The position numbers and the translations under genes are program-made. DNA of 64,000 nt from Colletes latitarsis. Taxonomy: Eukaryota > Arthropoda > Insecta > Hymenoptera > Colletidae. The notes under the pieces are model-generated. The model ran no database searches, had not been told where the DNA came from, and was given only the letters and a program-made list of their open reading frames with translations. Positions 37,635-47,900 of this stretch are shown one piece after another. The stretch covers positions 3,100,001 through 3,164,000 of the forward strand of contig NC_135143.1 in NCBI RefSeq assembly GCF_051014445.1, read 5' to 3'. Each line of letters begins with the position of its first letter. The stretch's first letter is position 1.

Positions 37635-37735
37635 GAAGGTTATAAATCTTGATATTTTTCGAATTCGCGCTCACGCGATTTATTAAACTTAAAGGCATAT
37701 CGAAATGTACTATAATTGCACAAAAATGCGTCACC
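37635..37735 (+). repeat. Dispersed repeat F6, copy 1
   Basis: TTGATATTTTTCGAATTCGC and ATAATTGCACAAAAATGCGT recur at 38763-38900 and 48910-48965. An F1 element starts directly after this copy. Confidence 0.65.
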
Positions 37736-37757
37736 CACAAACATATATCATAATATA

Positions 37758-38545
37758 CAGGGTGTTCAACCACCCCTGGGAAAAATTTTAATTGGAGATT
37801 CTAGAGGCCAAAATAAAACGAAAATCAAGAATACTAATTTGTAGATGGAGGCTTCGTTAAAAAGCTATTAACGTTTAAAGTTCCGCCCGTACTGAATTTT
37901 TTTCTCGAAAATGCGCAAGATTTCGAGGTTATGTCTATTGACCAAAAATGATTGTAATTGACCCCCACAGCTAACAATATTTTTTCAGAACGATTTGAAA
38001 TATTTTAATTTCGTCGAAAAATTTCACACCTTCTCGAATTTTTTTCTCGAAAGTGGGTAGGAATTCGAGATTATGTCTAATGACCAAAAATAATTGTAAT
38101 TGACCCCCGCAACCGAAAATAATTTTTCCAAAACGATTTAAAATTTTTTTTTTCGTCGAAAAATTTAGGCACCTGATTAGATTTTCAGTAAGGAATTTTT
38201 TTCTCAAAAATGCGTACGATTTCGGAGGTATGTGTTGCAACCGAAAATAATTTTTGTAGAATGATTTGAAATTTTTTAGTTTTGTCTAAAACTTTTAGTG
38301 CTTACTCGAATTTTTTTCTCGAAAGGGGGTAGGATTTCGATGTTATGTCTAATGACCAAACATAATTGTAATTGACCCCCGTAACCGAAAATAATTTTTC
38401 CAGAACGATTTGAAATTTTTTAATTTAATTGTTAATAACTATTTAACGAAGCCTCAGTCAAGAAATTGTTATTCTTGATTTTCGTCTTATTTTGGCCTCT
38501 AGAATCCCCCATTAAAATTTTTCCCAGGAGTGGCCGAACACCCTG
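37758..38545 (-). mobile_element. F1 element, complete, TA target
   Basis: CAGGGTGTTCAACCACCCCT at the left and GAGTGGCCGAACACCCTG at the right, flanked by TA (37756-37757, 38546-38547). 788 bp. Contains about three units of 130-145 bp in reverse sense (CAGAACGATTTGAAAT, GACCCCCGCAACCGAAAATA) and lacks the middle block seen in the larger copies. Confidence 0.9.
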
Positions 38546-38559
38546 TATAATATTTAGTT

Positions 38560-38690
38560 TGAAGACTTTCTTTTAATTTGGATGAATATTTAGCGTCATC
38601 TCTTGAGGTCCATAGTAAAATGATAACATGGCGGCTGATTTGAAAATTGGGAATCGTGATTGCAATTTCAATAAAAACTATACTTGCCCA
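38560..38690 (+). repeat. Dispersed repeat F7, copy 1
   Basis: CATCTCTTGAGGTCCATAGT and ACATGGCGGCTGATTTGAAA recur inverted at 48580-48680, and in part direct at 49010-49060. Confidence 0.7.
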
Positions 38691-38744
38691 CAATAGTGCA
38701 ATCAGTATGTATCAGGGTTTGAAAAGGTTCCGAAAATAAGTCGA

Positions 38745-39010
38745 CAAAGATTGTAAATCTTTGACTTGATATTTTTCGAATTCGCAATCACGTACGTCTG
38801 TAAACGTATTACCTTGTAGCGATGACAGGTTGAAATAATTTGTTTATTAAATTTAAAGGCATATCGAAATATCCTATAATTGCACAAAAATGCGTCATAC
38901 GACGGAAAAAAATAATTTATCCGTGAAGTAAGATTTTGAAACAACTTTTCGTAGACTCGACTTCACATAAAAGTCCTGGACAAGGAAATAATTGTAGATA
39001 CATTACAGCA
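38745..39010 (+). repeat. Repeat F6 copy 2 plus block shared with 44.1 kb
   Basis: 38763-38900 matches 37645-37735 with an extra 60 bp. 38920-38985 (GTAAGATTTTGAAACAACTT, CACATAAAAGTCCTGGACAA) matches 44127-44270, but the 44-kb copy has about 75 additional bp between CACATAAAAG and TCCTGGACAA. Confidence 0.6.
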
Positions 39011-42000
39011 CTGCTTTAATTTTGTAACAAAACCAGCCTTATTTTAGCCCTCTGTTGTATGTTTTAATTACAAGTTATTTTTTGAATGTGTAATATTTAA
39101 TTTGTTTTTTGAATATGTGGTCGTTATAATCACAAACAGAAGATAATTCAAAGTCCGATAAATCGGCGATGAATTATCGTGCAACATTTAAGACCTTATC
39201 GTAAATGGAAGAATGTCTACTTGAAATTCATTATATATAAATTACAAAAAAATTTGTGAAAATCCATCTTTCCTCCACAAGCGAGTATAATATTAATATA
39301 TTAAAATCCTTACATTTCTAAATTCTCGAATTATTCATAAAACCTGTTCTTTTTGTGATCATTGCTCGAGTATATTTAAAGAACAAATTAAACCAAGTTA
39401 AAATGAGACTAGTTACAGATCGTCATGCGATTTTTTTTCATAATTCCAGTAGTTGTAACATTGACAATTTTTTGGTCTAAAAGCAGCGGTCCTTTAATTT
39501 TGTGAGAATAAAATAATTTTACCCGATAATTGAGTGAAACTGATTTTATTTGGTAAAAACTCTCGTGGTTATTAATATTATGAGAGGTCAAGTATAAATC
39601 AATACCCCTTCTTAGTATCCAATAAGAGGAACCGTTGCGGTTCGCATCGATTTCAATCAGACTTCATGGATAGAAAGGAAGCTTATAAAATTGTACCATA
39701 TTTGAGCATTTGTGTGGAACAATTTTACGAGATACTATTTAATGAAAATCATTATTCTCCGTTGGTTTCTCGAATGACATCTATCATTGTTCCAAGTGAA
39801 TCCTCTTTGGACCAAGATTCCATTCAAGTGGTCTAAGTTCGAATATTCGTGATGTCAGATTTATTTTTTTTTTAGAGTTTAGAATTTGACTTATATAGAA
39901 AAAATGTTACTATGTCATTTTTTACTAGTTTGTAATTACTTGAGAGGAAGACAGAAATATTCAAAGACGGTTCTCTGTGTAAGTAGATCATAAAAGTAAT
40001 TGTTAATTTAAGATTATGGTATTAATCGTATTCTTGAAAACTACTACTATTTTTTACATAACAGGCATGTATCATAATTTATAATTTTCTACGGTCCCTC
40101 ATTATTGGAATAGAAACGATCTATCAATTATGAGCATCTGATAAGTACTCGATGCACAAATTTATGTTACCAGGTAACATTATACAAAAAATATAATATT
40201 CTCATTGGAGTGGTAGTTTATAAAAGAAAACAAAAATTTTTACTCGTGAAAATGAAAGCGATTACTTGAATGAGGGGGAACTTAACAAATAATCAAACAA
40301 GCAACCTGTTTTGACGAATGCGTGTGCTATGGAAAAATATAATCGGCCAAGCATGTATCAATTATTTATTTGTATCATTATAATTAACAATTAATTTTAT
40401 TACCTCCTTATATAGAAAACAGTCTTCAAATATTTCCATGTTTTTCTCCCAAACATTTAAAATTAATGACTGGTTCAGATACTAAAGAATAATTACGTAA
40501 CGTACTTTCTATATAAATAAATTAAAAATGGAAGAAAAGCTCACAAATGAAATCTTCGATCAAAAGACAATTAATTTATTTAATTTCAATGTTTCAACCA
40601 AAGCTACAGGTTTTCTTCAGCATAACATTTGTAAAGAAAGTAAGTTATTATTGATTATCATAAGATACACGTACAATTTTTTGAATTGATCTTATTACTT
40701 TATTTTTTTTATATTTACCTATTTTAAGTTATTATTTTACCATGCAGTTTATAATGCTCGTACAAGACTAAATAAATCTGCATTAAGTAAGATCGTATAG
40801 GCGAATTTACAAAAAAACGTATATAAAATCAACGGACTTCTGGAGAAAGTTGCAGGAAATTTAGTATGTAATTAATCTAGAAATATTTAGAAATCAATCG
40901 AGAGAATGCCATGTTAGTTATTACTAAGCGTGGAGCATATATTGATGAAAAAAAAAATTACGATATTTGAATTTCTTTGCTAAAACCATTAATGCGCAAT
41001 ATAAATTATATTTCCGTTGGAATTTGAAGAATTGATAAAATTTAGTTCATTTCGAACCGAGTATTCGTTTTTATACTGTATTTCGATAACTTATGGATAG
41101 TATGAGTGCGTGTGTATATATATATTACGGAGTTTCTAAGGCAATTAAACAATTTCAAATACATTTCTTAAATAACACAGATGTATATAATTAATTTAAT
41201 GGCAGATCGAGTTAAGACATAACATCTAAGAATGCCTTGATGCAATCACAGAAAGTAAATTTTCTTGTAAATATAAATTCTGCGATATAACTTACATTCG
41301 TATCGTTGACGATTATGGCTTACCGTTTCGTGTAAATAACCACTCAAACAATTATAAGATTTCTAGCAGTCAGATATTATTTTTTTGACTAATTTACGTT
41401 TTACTTACAAGCTATAATTTGAGTAGAATGACTAGAAACTTGTTCAACGAATATTTCATTACTTACACCGAATACCAACAGTCCAGCGATTAGATATATT
41501 ATACTTTCGCTTTCCAATTTTAGCTTCGTCATTTTCAATAATCTTCTCTGTGCAATTGTTCACTGGTAATTTCAAAAATACGTTCACAGAAACTGTACAC
41601 ATTTAATTACAACTTATACACATTTTAACAAAAAATTGTAACATTCGTGTGAATCATACTTTATGGTAAAAATGTGTTCAGTCTACGGATTCTTGTTTTA
41701 AAAATGTTCGTCGTGGTTATCGAATCGTTCAGAAATAATCGATAAAACGTGCATCTTGAATATTTAAATGCATTTGAGAAAATCACGTTGCACGCTGTGC
41801 ACTTATTTTAAAACTGCACTATACCTTAAAACGTTTCTGCTTATACAACATAGCTTATAAAATGTAAATGAAAAAGAAAACGACTAAAATTGTGTGAAAA
41901 AGAAACAAAGCAGTTGCATCACGGAATTTATCGTTTTCCCGATTGACAACGCGAATAACTTTTTAGCTCTGTATGACCAATATATTCGTTACGAAGAAAT

Positions 42001-42123
42001 AAAAATTTTTTAATGTAACAACAAAGGTTCGCACTTCTAAAAACGAGCAGAATTTCAAAATTTCTTTTCGTCACTATCGGTGCTGCTAAATAATTTTCAC
42101 TCTCTTTTAACAATTAAATTATA
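39011..42123. other. AT-rich non-coding stretch
   Basis: About 3 kb with no repeat shared inside the window and only short frames (39409-39591, 41928-42113). TATATATAT tract at 41110-41125. Nothing else seen. Confidence 0.5.
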
Positions 42124-42660
42124 CAGGGTGTTCGGTCACTCCTGGGAAAAATTTTAATGAGAGATTCTAGAGGCCAAAATAAGACAAAAATCAAGAATAT
42201 CAATTCCTTGATTGAGACTTCGTTAAAAAGTTATTAAATAATTAAATTATAAAATTTCAAATCATTCTGAAAAAATTATTTTTGGTTCCGGGGCTCAATT
42301 ATAAACATTTTCGGTGAATATACATACCTCCGAAATCCTACCCACTTTCGAGAAAAAAATTCGAGTAGGTGGACAAATTTTTCAGCGAAAAAAAAATTTC
42401 AAATTGTTCTAAAAAAATTATTTTTAGTTGCAGGTGCCAATTACAATCATTTTTGGTCAATACACATAACCCTGACATTCTACTCACTTTCGAGAAAAAA
42501 ATTCATTACTGAAAATATACTGTGTGTCCACCAATGTTTCCCCTTTCATGCGTATATTTAATTATAACTTCTGGACAAATTGAAGGATTTTAATGATTCA
42601 AAATTCAAACAGTGCGTATTAATGGAGCTCTAGAGCTCTAGAAAAAGTACATTGGATGTA
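42124..42660 (+). mobile_element. F1 element, right end lost
   Basis: Starts CAGGGTGTTCGGTCACTCCT after TA and has the left TIR to about 42240, then two internal units. It ends in a region matching the usual middle block (TAACTTCTGGACAAATTGAA; compare 8223-8250). No right TIR before the next F1 element begins 16 bp later. Confidence 0.8.
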
Positions 42661-42675
42661 AGGTCTACTCGTATA

Positions 42676-43528
42676 CAGGGTGTTCGGCCACATAAGACCA
42701 AAATAAGACGAAAATCAAGAATACCAATTTGTTGATGGAGGCTTCGTTAAAAAGTTATTAACGTTTAAATTCAAAAATTTCAAATCGTTCTGGAAAAATT
42801 ATTTGCGGTTGCGGGGGTCAATTCCAATCATTTTTGGTGAATATACATACTTCCGAAATCCTACCCACTTTCGAGAAAAAAATTCGAGTAAGTGCTGAAA
42901 GATTTGGGTGAAAAAAAAGACTTTCGAATCGTCTTGGAAAAATTATTTTTAGTTTCAGGGGTCAATTGTAAGTATTTTTGGTCAACAGACATAACCCCGA
43001 AATCCTACTCAGTTTCGAGAAAAAAATTCCTTACCGAAAATATAATTCCTGGCCAGAAATGTCTGCCCGAATTTTCATGCGAATTTTTAAAACGTCATAA
43101 CTCCTACAATTGTGAATATATTTCAATGAAACTTTTTTCTGAAGTAGAGCTCATGGGTACCTACAAAAAAGTATTAAACAACTTTTCTGTAGGGCATCAA
43201 ACAAAATTACTAAAAATGAAAAAGGAATTTTTAAGAAAAATCGACAAAGGGTAGGTGCCTAAATTTTTCGACGAAAAAAAAAAATTTCAAATCGCTTTGG
43301 AAAAATTTTTTTCGGTTGCGGGGGTCTATTACAATCATTTTTGGTGAATAGACATACCCCCGAAATCGTGCGCATTTTCAAGAAAAAAATTCAGTACTGT
43401 CGGAACTTTAAACGTTAATAACTGTTTAACGAAGCCTTCATCAACAAATTGGTATTCTTGATTTTCGTCTTATTTTGGCCTCTAGAATCCGCCATTAGAA
43501 TTTTTCCCTGGTGTGGCCGAACACCCTG
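42676..43528 (+). mobile_element. F1 element, complete, TA target
   Basis: CAGGGTGTTCGGCCACATAA to TGTGGCCGAACACCCTG, flanked by TA (42674-42675, 43529-43530). 853 bp. The left TIR has an internal deletion of about 30 bp after GGCCACA. Carries the middle block at 43095-43260 (AAACTTTTTTCTGAAGTAGA, ACCTACAAAAAAGTATTAAA). The 120-codon frame at 42892-43254 lies entirely inside it and is not a host gene. Confidence 0.9.
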
Positions 43529-43599
43529 TATATGCCTCGTTTGGGGTGAGAACCACTATCACGCGTATGCAGGTGTTCGCAGATTGTCGTTCTACAGGC

Positions 43600-43789
43600 G
43601 GTACTTTAAACGTTTGTGGCGCTGCTACGCTGCGGTGTGGGAACTCGTGAGAATTGTAGAAGGCGTAAAAAGGAAAGGAGGGGGCGCGTTTCGTCCGGAC
43701 CTGCTAGTGGACTCATCAGTAAGGCTTCCTAGCAGGCCCTGCCTTAGACAATTGGGATATTGGGAAGTCCGTCGAGAAGTGTATACATA
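43600..43789 (+). repeat. Repeat F4, first half
   Basis: Matches 32450-32610. Its expected continuation (TGCTTGTGAGAGCG...) is not next to it but inside the F1 element that follows. Confidence 0.7.
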
Positions 43790-43791
43790 TA

Positions 43792-44032
43792 CAGGGTGTT
43801 CGACTACCCCTGGGAAAAATTTTCGGTCGAGGAATGTAGATAGCAACCGAGGGGTCGGTCGAGCGCTTGTGGGAGCGCGACTCCTCTGGTGGCGAGCATG
43901 GGAGACGACACCACACGTTAATAACTTCTTAACGAAGCCTCAATCAACGAAATTGGTATTCTTGATTTTCGTCTTATTTTGGGCTCTTGAATCTTCCATT
44001 AATATTTTTCCCAGGGGTGGCCGAACACCCTG
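43792..44032 (+). mobile_element. Short chimeric F1 element carrying F4 sequence
   Basis: Left end CAGGGTGTTCGACTACCCCT, right end GGGTGGCCGAACACCCTG, TA on both sides (43790-43791, 44033-44034), 241 bp. The left TIR breaks off after GGGAAAAATTTT. From about 43826 to 43918 the interior is not F1 but F4 (GGTCGGTCGAGCGCTTGTGG, CTCTGGTGGCGAGCATGGGA), then the right TIR resumes at ACGTTAATAACTT. The long + frame 43449-44069 crosses all of this and is not a gene. Confidence 0.85.
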
Positions 44033-44406
44033 TATAATTGTTTCTGTCATGACCGTATTTAGCATTTGACCAAAATTTACTGTAAAGTTTTTAAATTCCG
44101 CGTATTAAAATTAATTTGCTCGCGAGGTAAGATTTTGAAACGAATTCTCGTAGGCTCGGTTTCACATAAAAGCGACCAGTCTGGCTCCGAGCGGGTTGGA
44201 GGTCCGGAGTTTCTCGAACACGGGGCACTCGATTTCACTCTGGATTTTCATCGAGAGTCCTGGACAAAGTCGTGGCTGCGGTGCAATGCGAATCGGCCTT
44301 TAACGGACGCTCGAGGATGCTCTTTTATTTTGCTCACTCGAAATCTCTGGCCGTTTCCGAGCGGCCACGTGCGCTCTGGCTTCTCCGGGCGCGCGTGTCC
44401 GCGCGT

Positions 44407-44431
44407 CCAATTACCATTTGCCAATTAAAAG
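44407..44431 (+). promoter_or_regulatory. Composite AATTA motif, site 2
   Basis: CCAATTACCATTTGCCAATT followed by AAAAG: two CCAATTA words 14 bp apart in direct orientation. Confidence 0.45.
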
Positions 44432-44706
44432 TTGGAGCGTGTATCGGGGCGGACTCTCGAAAAGGCCTGCTCGGGACTCGATTATAGCAAAAGTACGTTT
44501 ACGACCGTTTAGAAAGAGACTTGGAGGAAAAAACGAGGGAGCTAGAAAGGAGAAGAGAGGCTCTCGAGCAGGATGAAAGACGAGAAAAGGGGGGGAATGC
44601 GAATGCAAGAGGGGGAACCGATAGTCCCGGAGGAAGACTGAATGTCGTAGGGGGAAGAATCTTTCGAGAAGCGGTCTATGGAGAGCTACCGCGGAAGTGG
44701 ACAGAG

Positions 44707-44732
44707 CCAATTACAATTTTCCAATTAAAACG
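44707..44732 (+). promoter_or_regulatory. Composite AATTA motif, site 3
   Basis: CCAATTACAATTTTCCAATT followed by AAAACG, exactly 300 bp after site 2 and nearly identical to it. Confidence 0.45.
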
Positions 44733-45020
44733 TCCGCTCGAGAAGATGCTTCTTCCCCCGTCGTCGATGGGAAAACCAGCCCTCCGTTCAACGTGAGAAA
44801 TCGAACGGGCCAACATTTTGCTGATAAAAGTGGTTGCAGACAGTCGGTTATTCGACGTTCGCGTTATTTAGAAACCCGCGATCCAGTTATGTGTATTGCA
44901 ACGAGAAGCATTCACTGTCTGAAGCGATCACTTCGCGTCGATGATTTCTCTCTCGAGTATTTCGTGCTCCTTCCGTCGAATCAATTTCTGTTCGTTTCCC
45001 TCGTGACTCGAGTCGAAAAA

Positions 45021-46739
45021 TGAGCAATTTTCACATTTTCTATCTTCCTTTTCTCCCAAATAGTTCTGTTAACTGTTTGTCCATAAGTTCGAGCGGGTTT
45101 CATTTTGTATTAAATGAAACTCAGAATACGTATTATTTTTTTTCTTGGAGTGACGTGAAGTTTTTTGTTCTGTATTTATAATTAAAAGAACTATGGTCGA
45201 AAACTTTTAAGTCGCAGGTTAACAAAAATGAACATATAAATTACAAGAAATGAAGCTGTTTGGAACATTTGTATCATCTACCAAGAAGGTTATGTTGTTG
45301 ATAAAATAACACGGAAATGGTTCTTACGATTTCAGCAGTAATTATAATCGAAGACAAAAATATATTGTGTTGTTCAACCAAATGAAATATACACTAAACA
45401 AAATTTTTTACTTTTAAATCGTTCAAGTATTTGAAAATGCAAGTCGAGTTAAGCTTAGCTTGGATTGTTTAAGAAAACTTTATTATTGAAGAAAACTTGA
45501 TTATCTATTCTTACTTAATTATAGGATTATATTTGAATAATAAAGTTCGTTTGAATAAGATTTGGATAAGCGTGGATAAAGTCGAGTATAATCATGATAA
45601 TTCTAGAAATTTGAAAAAAATATCTAATTATTTAAATAATTTTTCGTTGATAAGTTAGTAAAAGTTGAAGAACGATTTGAAATTTAAAATTTTGTTTGAG
45701 TTTAGAATAAAATGATTTTGGAACAAGGATAAAAACTTTAATACGTAATATATGTTTCTAACTTATTATATTATAGTCATTTTCATAATTTGCATAAACA
45801 ACCAAGTTGCTCAAACATTTGAAGAGATTGAGTTTTCTCAAATTTGATCAAATATTAGTTAGATAATCAAATGCTTGATTTGGTTTGAAAAAATGAGTTT
45901 TGTTTTGGTTTGAATTACTTGAACATTTCAAAATTGGAAACTCTGCCTTTGCTCTGCCATTTATAAACAATGGAAAAAGTGCAGAAATTTGGAACGTGTA
46001 ACATGGAATTGGTAATAACACTCAACGGTAACTGAAAAACCGCACAAACATATAAACTAAATTTAGGTTGGATATTTATAATTTAGTATTACTGTTTTCT
46101 AATAGTGAACAAAATTTGTCTTTATACTTTTAGATTAGGCCTGGAAAAGCTAATTTCTGTTAAAACAGTCTTTGAAGTAACGCAGGAACATTGAAATTTT
46201 AATTTTATGTTTTTTTAAACACATTATTTAAATGTTTTGTGTGTCAGTTTTTGTATAGTCTTAAAATAAAAAATAATCCTTCACGTTTCACATAAAAACT
46301 TCATAATGATTAAAATCGAATACAAGAACTACTTTTGAAACCAAGAATCAGCTTAAAGTAAACAGTTACTAACAAAATATTTCATGTTTAATGTTTCGAT
46401 TAGTTCAAAATTTCAGAAAATAAAATTGTGAAAATTATAGAAATAATGTTTAAATGACTTACGGCACCTCAACAAATTTGTTGATCAAGGTCAGATTGTG
46501 GTAGCTCAAAGTTTAGGGTATTTTTAATGTTTCTTTGATGTTAAAGCCGAGACTAATTTTAAATTATATCTTTATCTTGGCTGTCCAACTCTTTTGCACT
46601 CGTATAATGGGTAGCTAACTATTATTTTTTTGTTGAACTTCTACTTTCTGTCTGAGTTGTCAATATCGTTTCTGGCTGGATCGAGCATTACTATTTATTC
46701 TTAATTACTCGTAATGGATCAAAAATTTGAAAAAATGTC
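45021..46739. other. AT-rich non-coding stretch
   Basis: No frame above 60 codons, no RNA gene and no repeat shared with the rest of the window. Confidence 0.55.
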
Positions 46740-46960
46740 ATTGATTATCCCTTATAATACTGTTCTAAATATATATGGTAATAAATTGTAATGTATTTAA
46801 TTTTATCTGTTGCAGGTAAGGAACTCTTTTGCAATTTACAATTTACCTTCTTCCTCGAAAAGTATTCGAGAGCCAAAACAACTAAACTGATTCGTTATAC
46901 AAGTAAGTAAATGCTGAATGTTGCTGTCTAATATAATTAGCGAGATTTTTTTTATTACAC
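46740..46960 (+). promoter_or_regulatory. Candidate recursive-splice (ratchet) site 2 with downstream donor
   Basis: TTTAATTTTATCTGTTGCAG ends at 46815 and is followed directly by GTAAGG (46816). A second donor, GTAAGTAA, starts at 46903, leaving an 87-bp interval. AATTGTAATGTATTTAATTT before the site and TTGCAGGTAAGGAA across it are shared with 18870-18910, with 2 differences in about 40 bp. TTGCTGTCTAA after the donor is also shared. The interval differs in length from site 1 (87 against 91) and its open frame is in a different phase. That argues against a conserved coding exon and fits a splicing-regulatory role. Confidence 0.5.
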
Positions 46961-47179
46961 TGTACAATATTCAAAATCGAAAAATATATTTTGCTCTTCC
47001 ACGCGTATTCTATAAATTTTCAAAGTGAATTTTCCCGAAATCAGTGCTTCGTAGAAAACGATTTTATCCTACATTTTCCACTTGCTTTTCTATGTTTCTT
47101 ACGCCTTTGGTGGTTGTACGATCGACGAGGCGATCAAAGCGTTAATTGCGTGCAGGTATGGCGAGAAGTCGAAGAACGG

Positions 47180-47880
47180 AACAGGGGTTAATTATGTGGA
47201 AAGAAAAGGACGTTATTAAATTTCAATCGGTAAAGGACCGAAACGCCGTCGAAAGAAATTGTGTTCGCGCGGCGCTCGAGCGTCACTCGTACGTCCTCGT
47301 TCGCGGACGATAATACAGGCGGGCGGGTTAATTGCAATTTCCCAATTAAAATGCCAAACAGTCCCATAACGCGTCGCAAATGGACGGCTTCAATCGGATT
47401 TCCATTATCGTGCCAGCGCCCGCGATAATTTGCGGCTAAACTCGCGTCTCGTTCCGGCTGACCACCGTACCAGCCTTCGAGCTGGCTCTGTCGGTTATTG
47501 TTGCCGCCATTGCTTGTTGTTGCTTGTACGCTGGGCCCCGAAAACCCTCGTTCGGTCCCCACCTCCCCACCCCTCCCATTCCCCATCGTCGCTTGTCCGC
47601 GATGCACCGATTCTCCCTTTGTCTCCCTCGGTAAGCGTCATCGGGTCGTTAAGTTCAACGTCAGCGGCGATTAGTTAACATGCTCGTGCCAGTCGACAAC
47701 CTCTGCTCGGGTCACGCGTGTAATTTGCGCGTCGCGGCGTCCCGACTCTCTCGTTAATTGCCTAATCTTTTTACGGTTCCGCAACTTGCTCTGGAAACAG
47801 ATTCCCTTCGTCGGACGTCTCGGATTAAATTGAATCGCATCCGGGAAAATATTATAGCGCAGTTTGAGAAACCATCTGCT
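47180..47880. other. GC-rich, CpG-rich patch with composite AATTA motif
   Basis: Frames 47188-47607 (-, 139 codons) and 47430-47678 (+) overlap and show no domain. Contains motif site 4 at 47326. Confidence 0.4.
47326..47353 (+). promoter_or_regulatory. Composite AATTA motif, site 4
   Basis: GGTTAATTGCAATTTCCCAA followed by TTAAAATG. Here the cores form TTAATTG...CAATTAA, an inverted pair, and GCCAAA follows as it does at site 1. Confidence 0.45.
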
Positions 47881-47900
47881 TTGATAAACAAAAATTTATA

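Larger units (their letters stand above)
44033..45020. other. GC-rich, CpG-rich patch with two composite AATTA motifs
   Basis: Starts with a block shared with 38.9 kb (44127-44270), then a GC-rich region with overlapping, low-complexity frames (44272-44487 +, 44411-44710 -, 44521-44796 +, 44697-45023 +). Contains the motif sites at 44407 and 44707. No recognisable domain. Confidence 0.4.

Noticed and set aside
42892..43254. 120-codon frame with KKVLNNFSVG-type peptide as a host gene
   Set aside because: Entirely inside an F1 element and repeated in other F1 copies; no start context shared between copies.
43449..44069. Longest open frame in the window (206 codons, +)
   Set aside because: It runs through the right end of one F1 element, half of F4 and the chimeric F1 element; no domain and no conserved phase between copies.
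47188..47607. 139-codon minus-strand frame with Gly/Asn-rich start
   Set aside because: Same GC-patch artefact; it also overlaps the composite AATTA motif and an opposite-strand frame.
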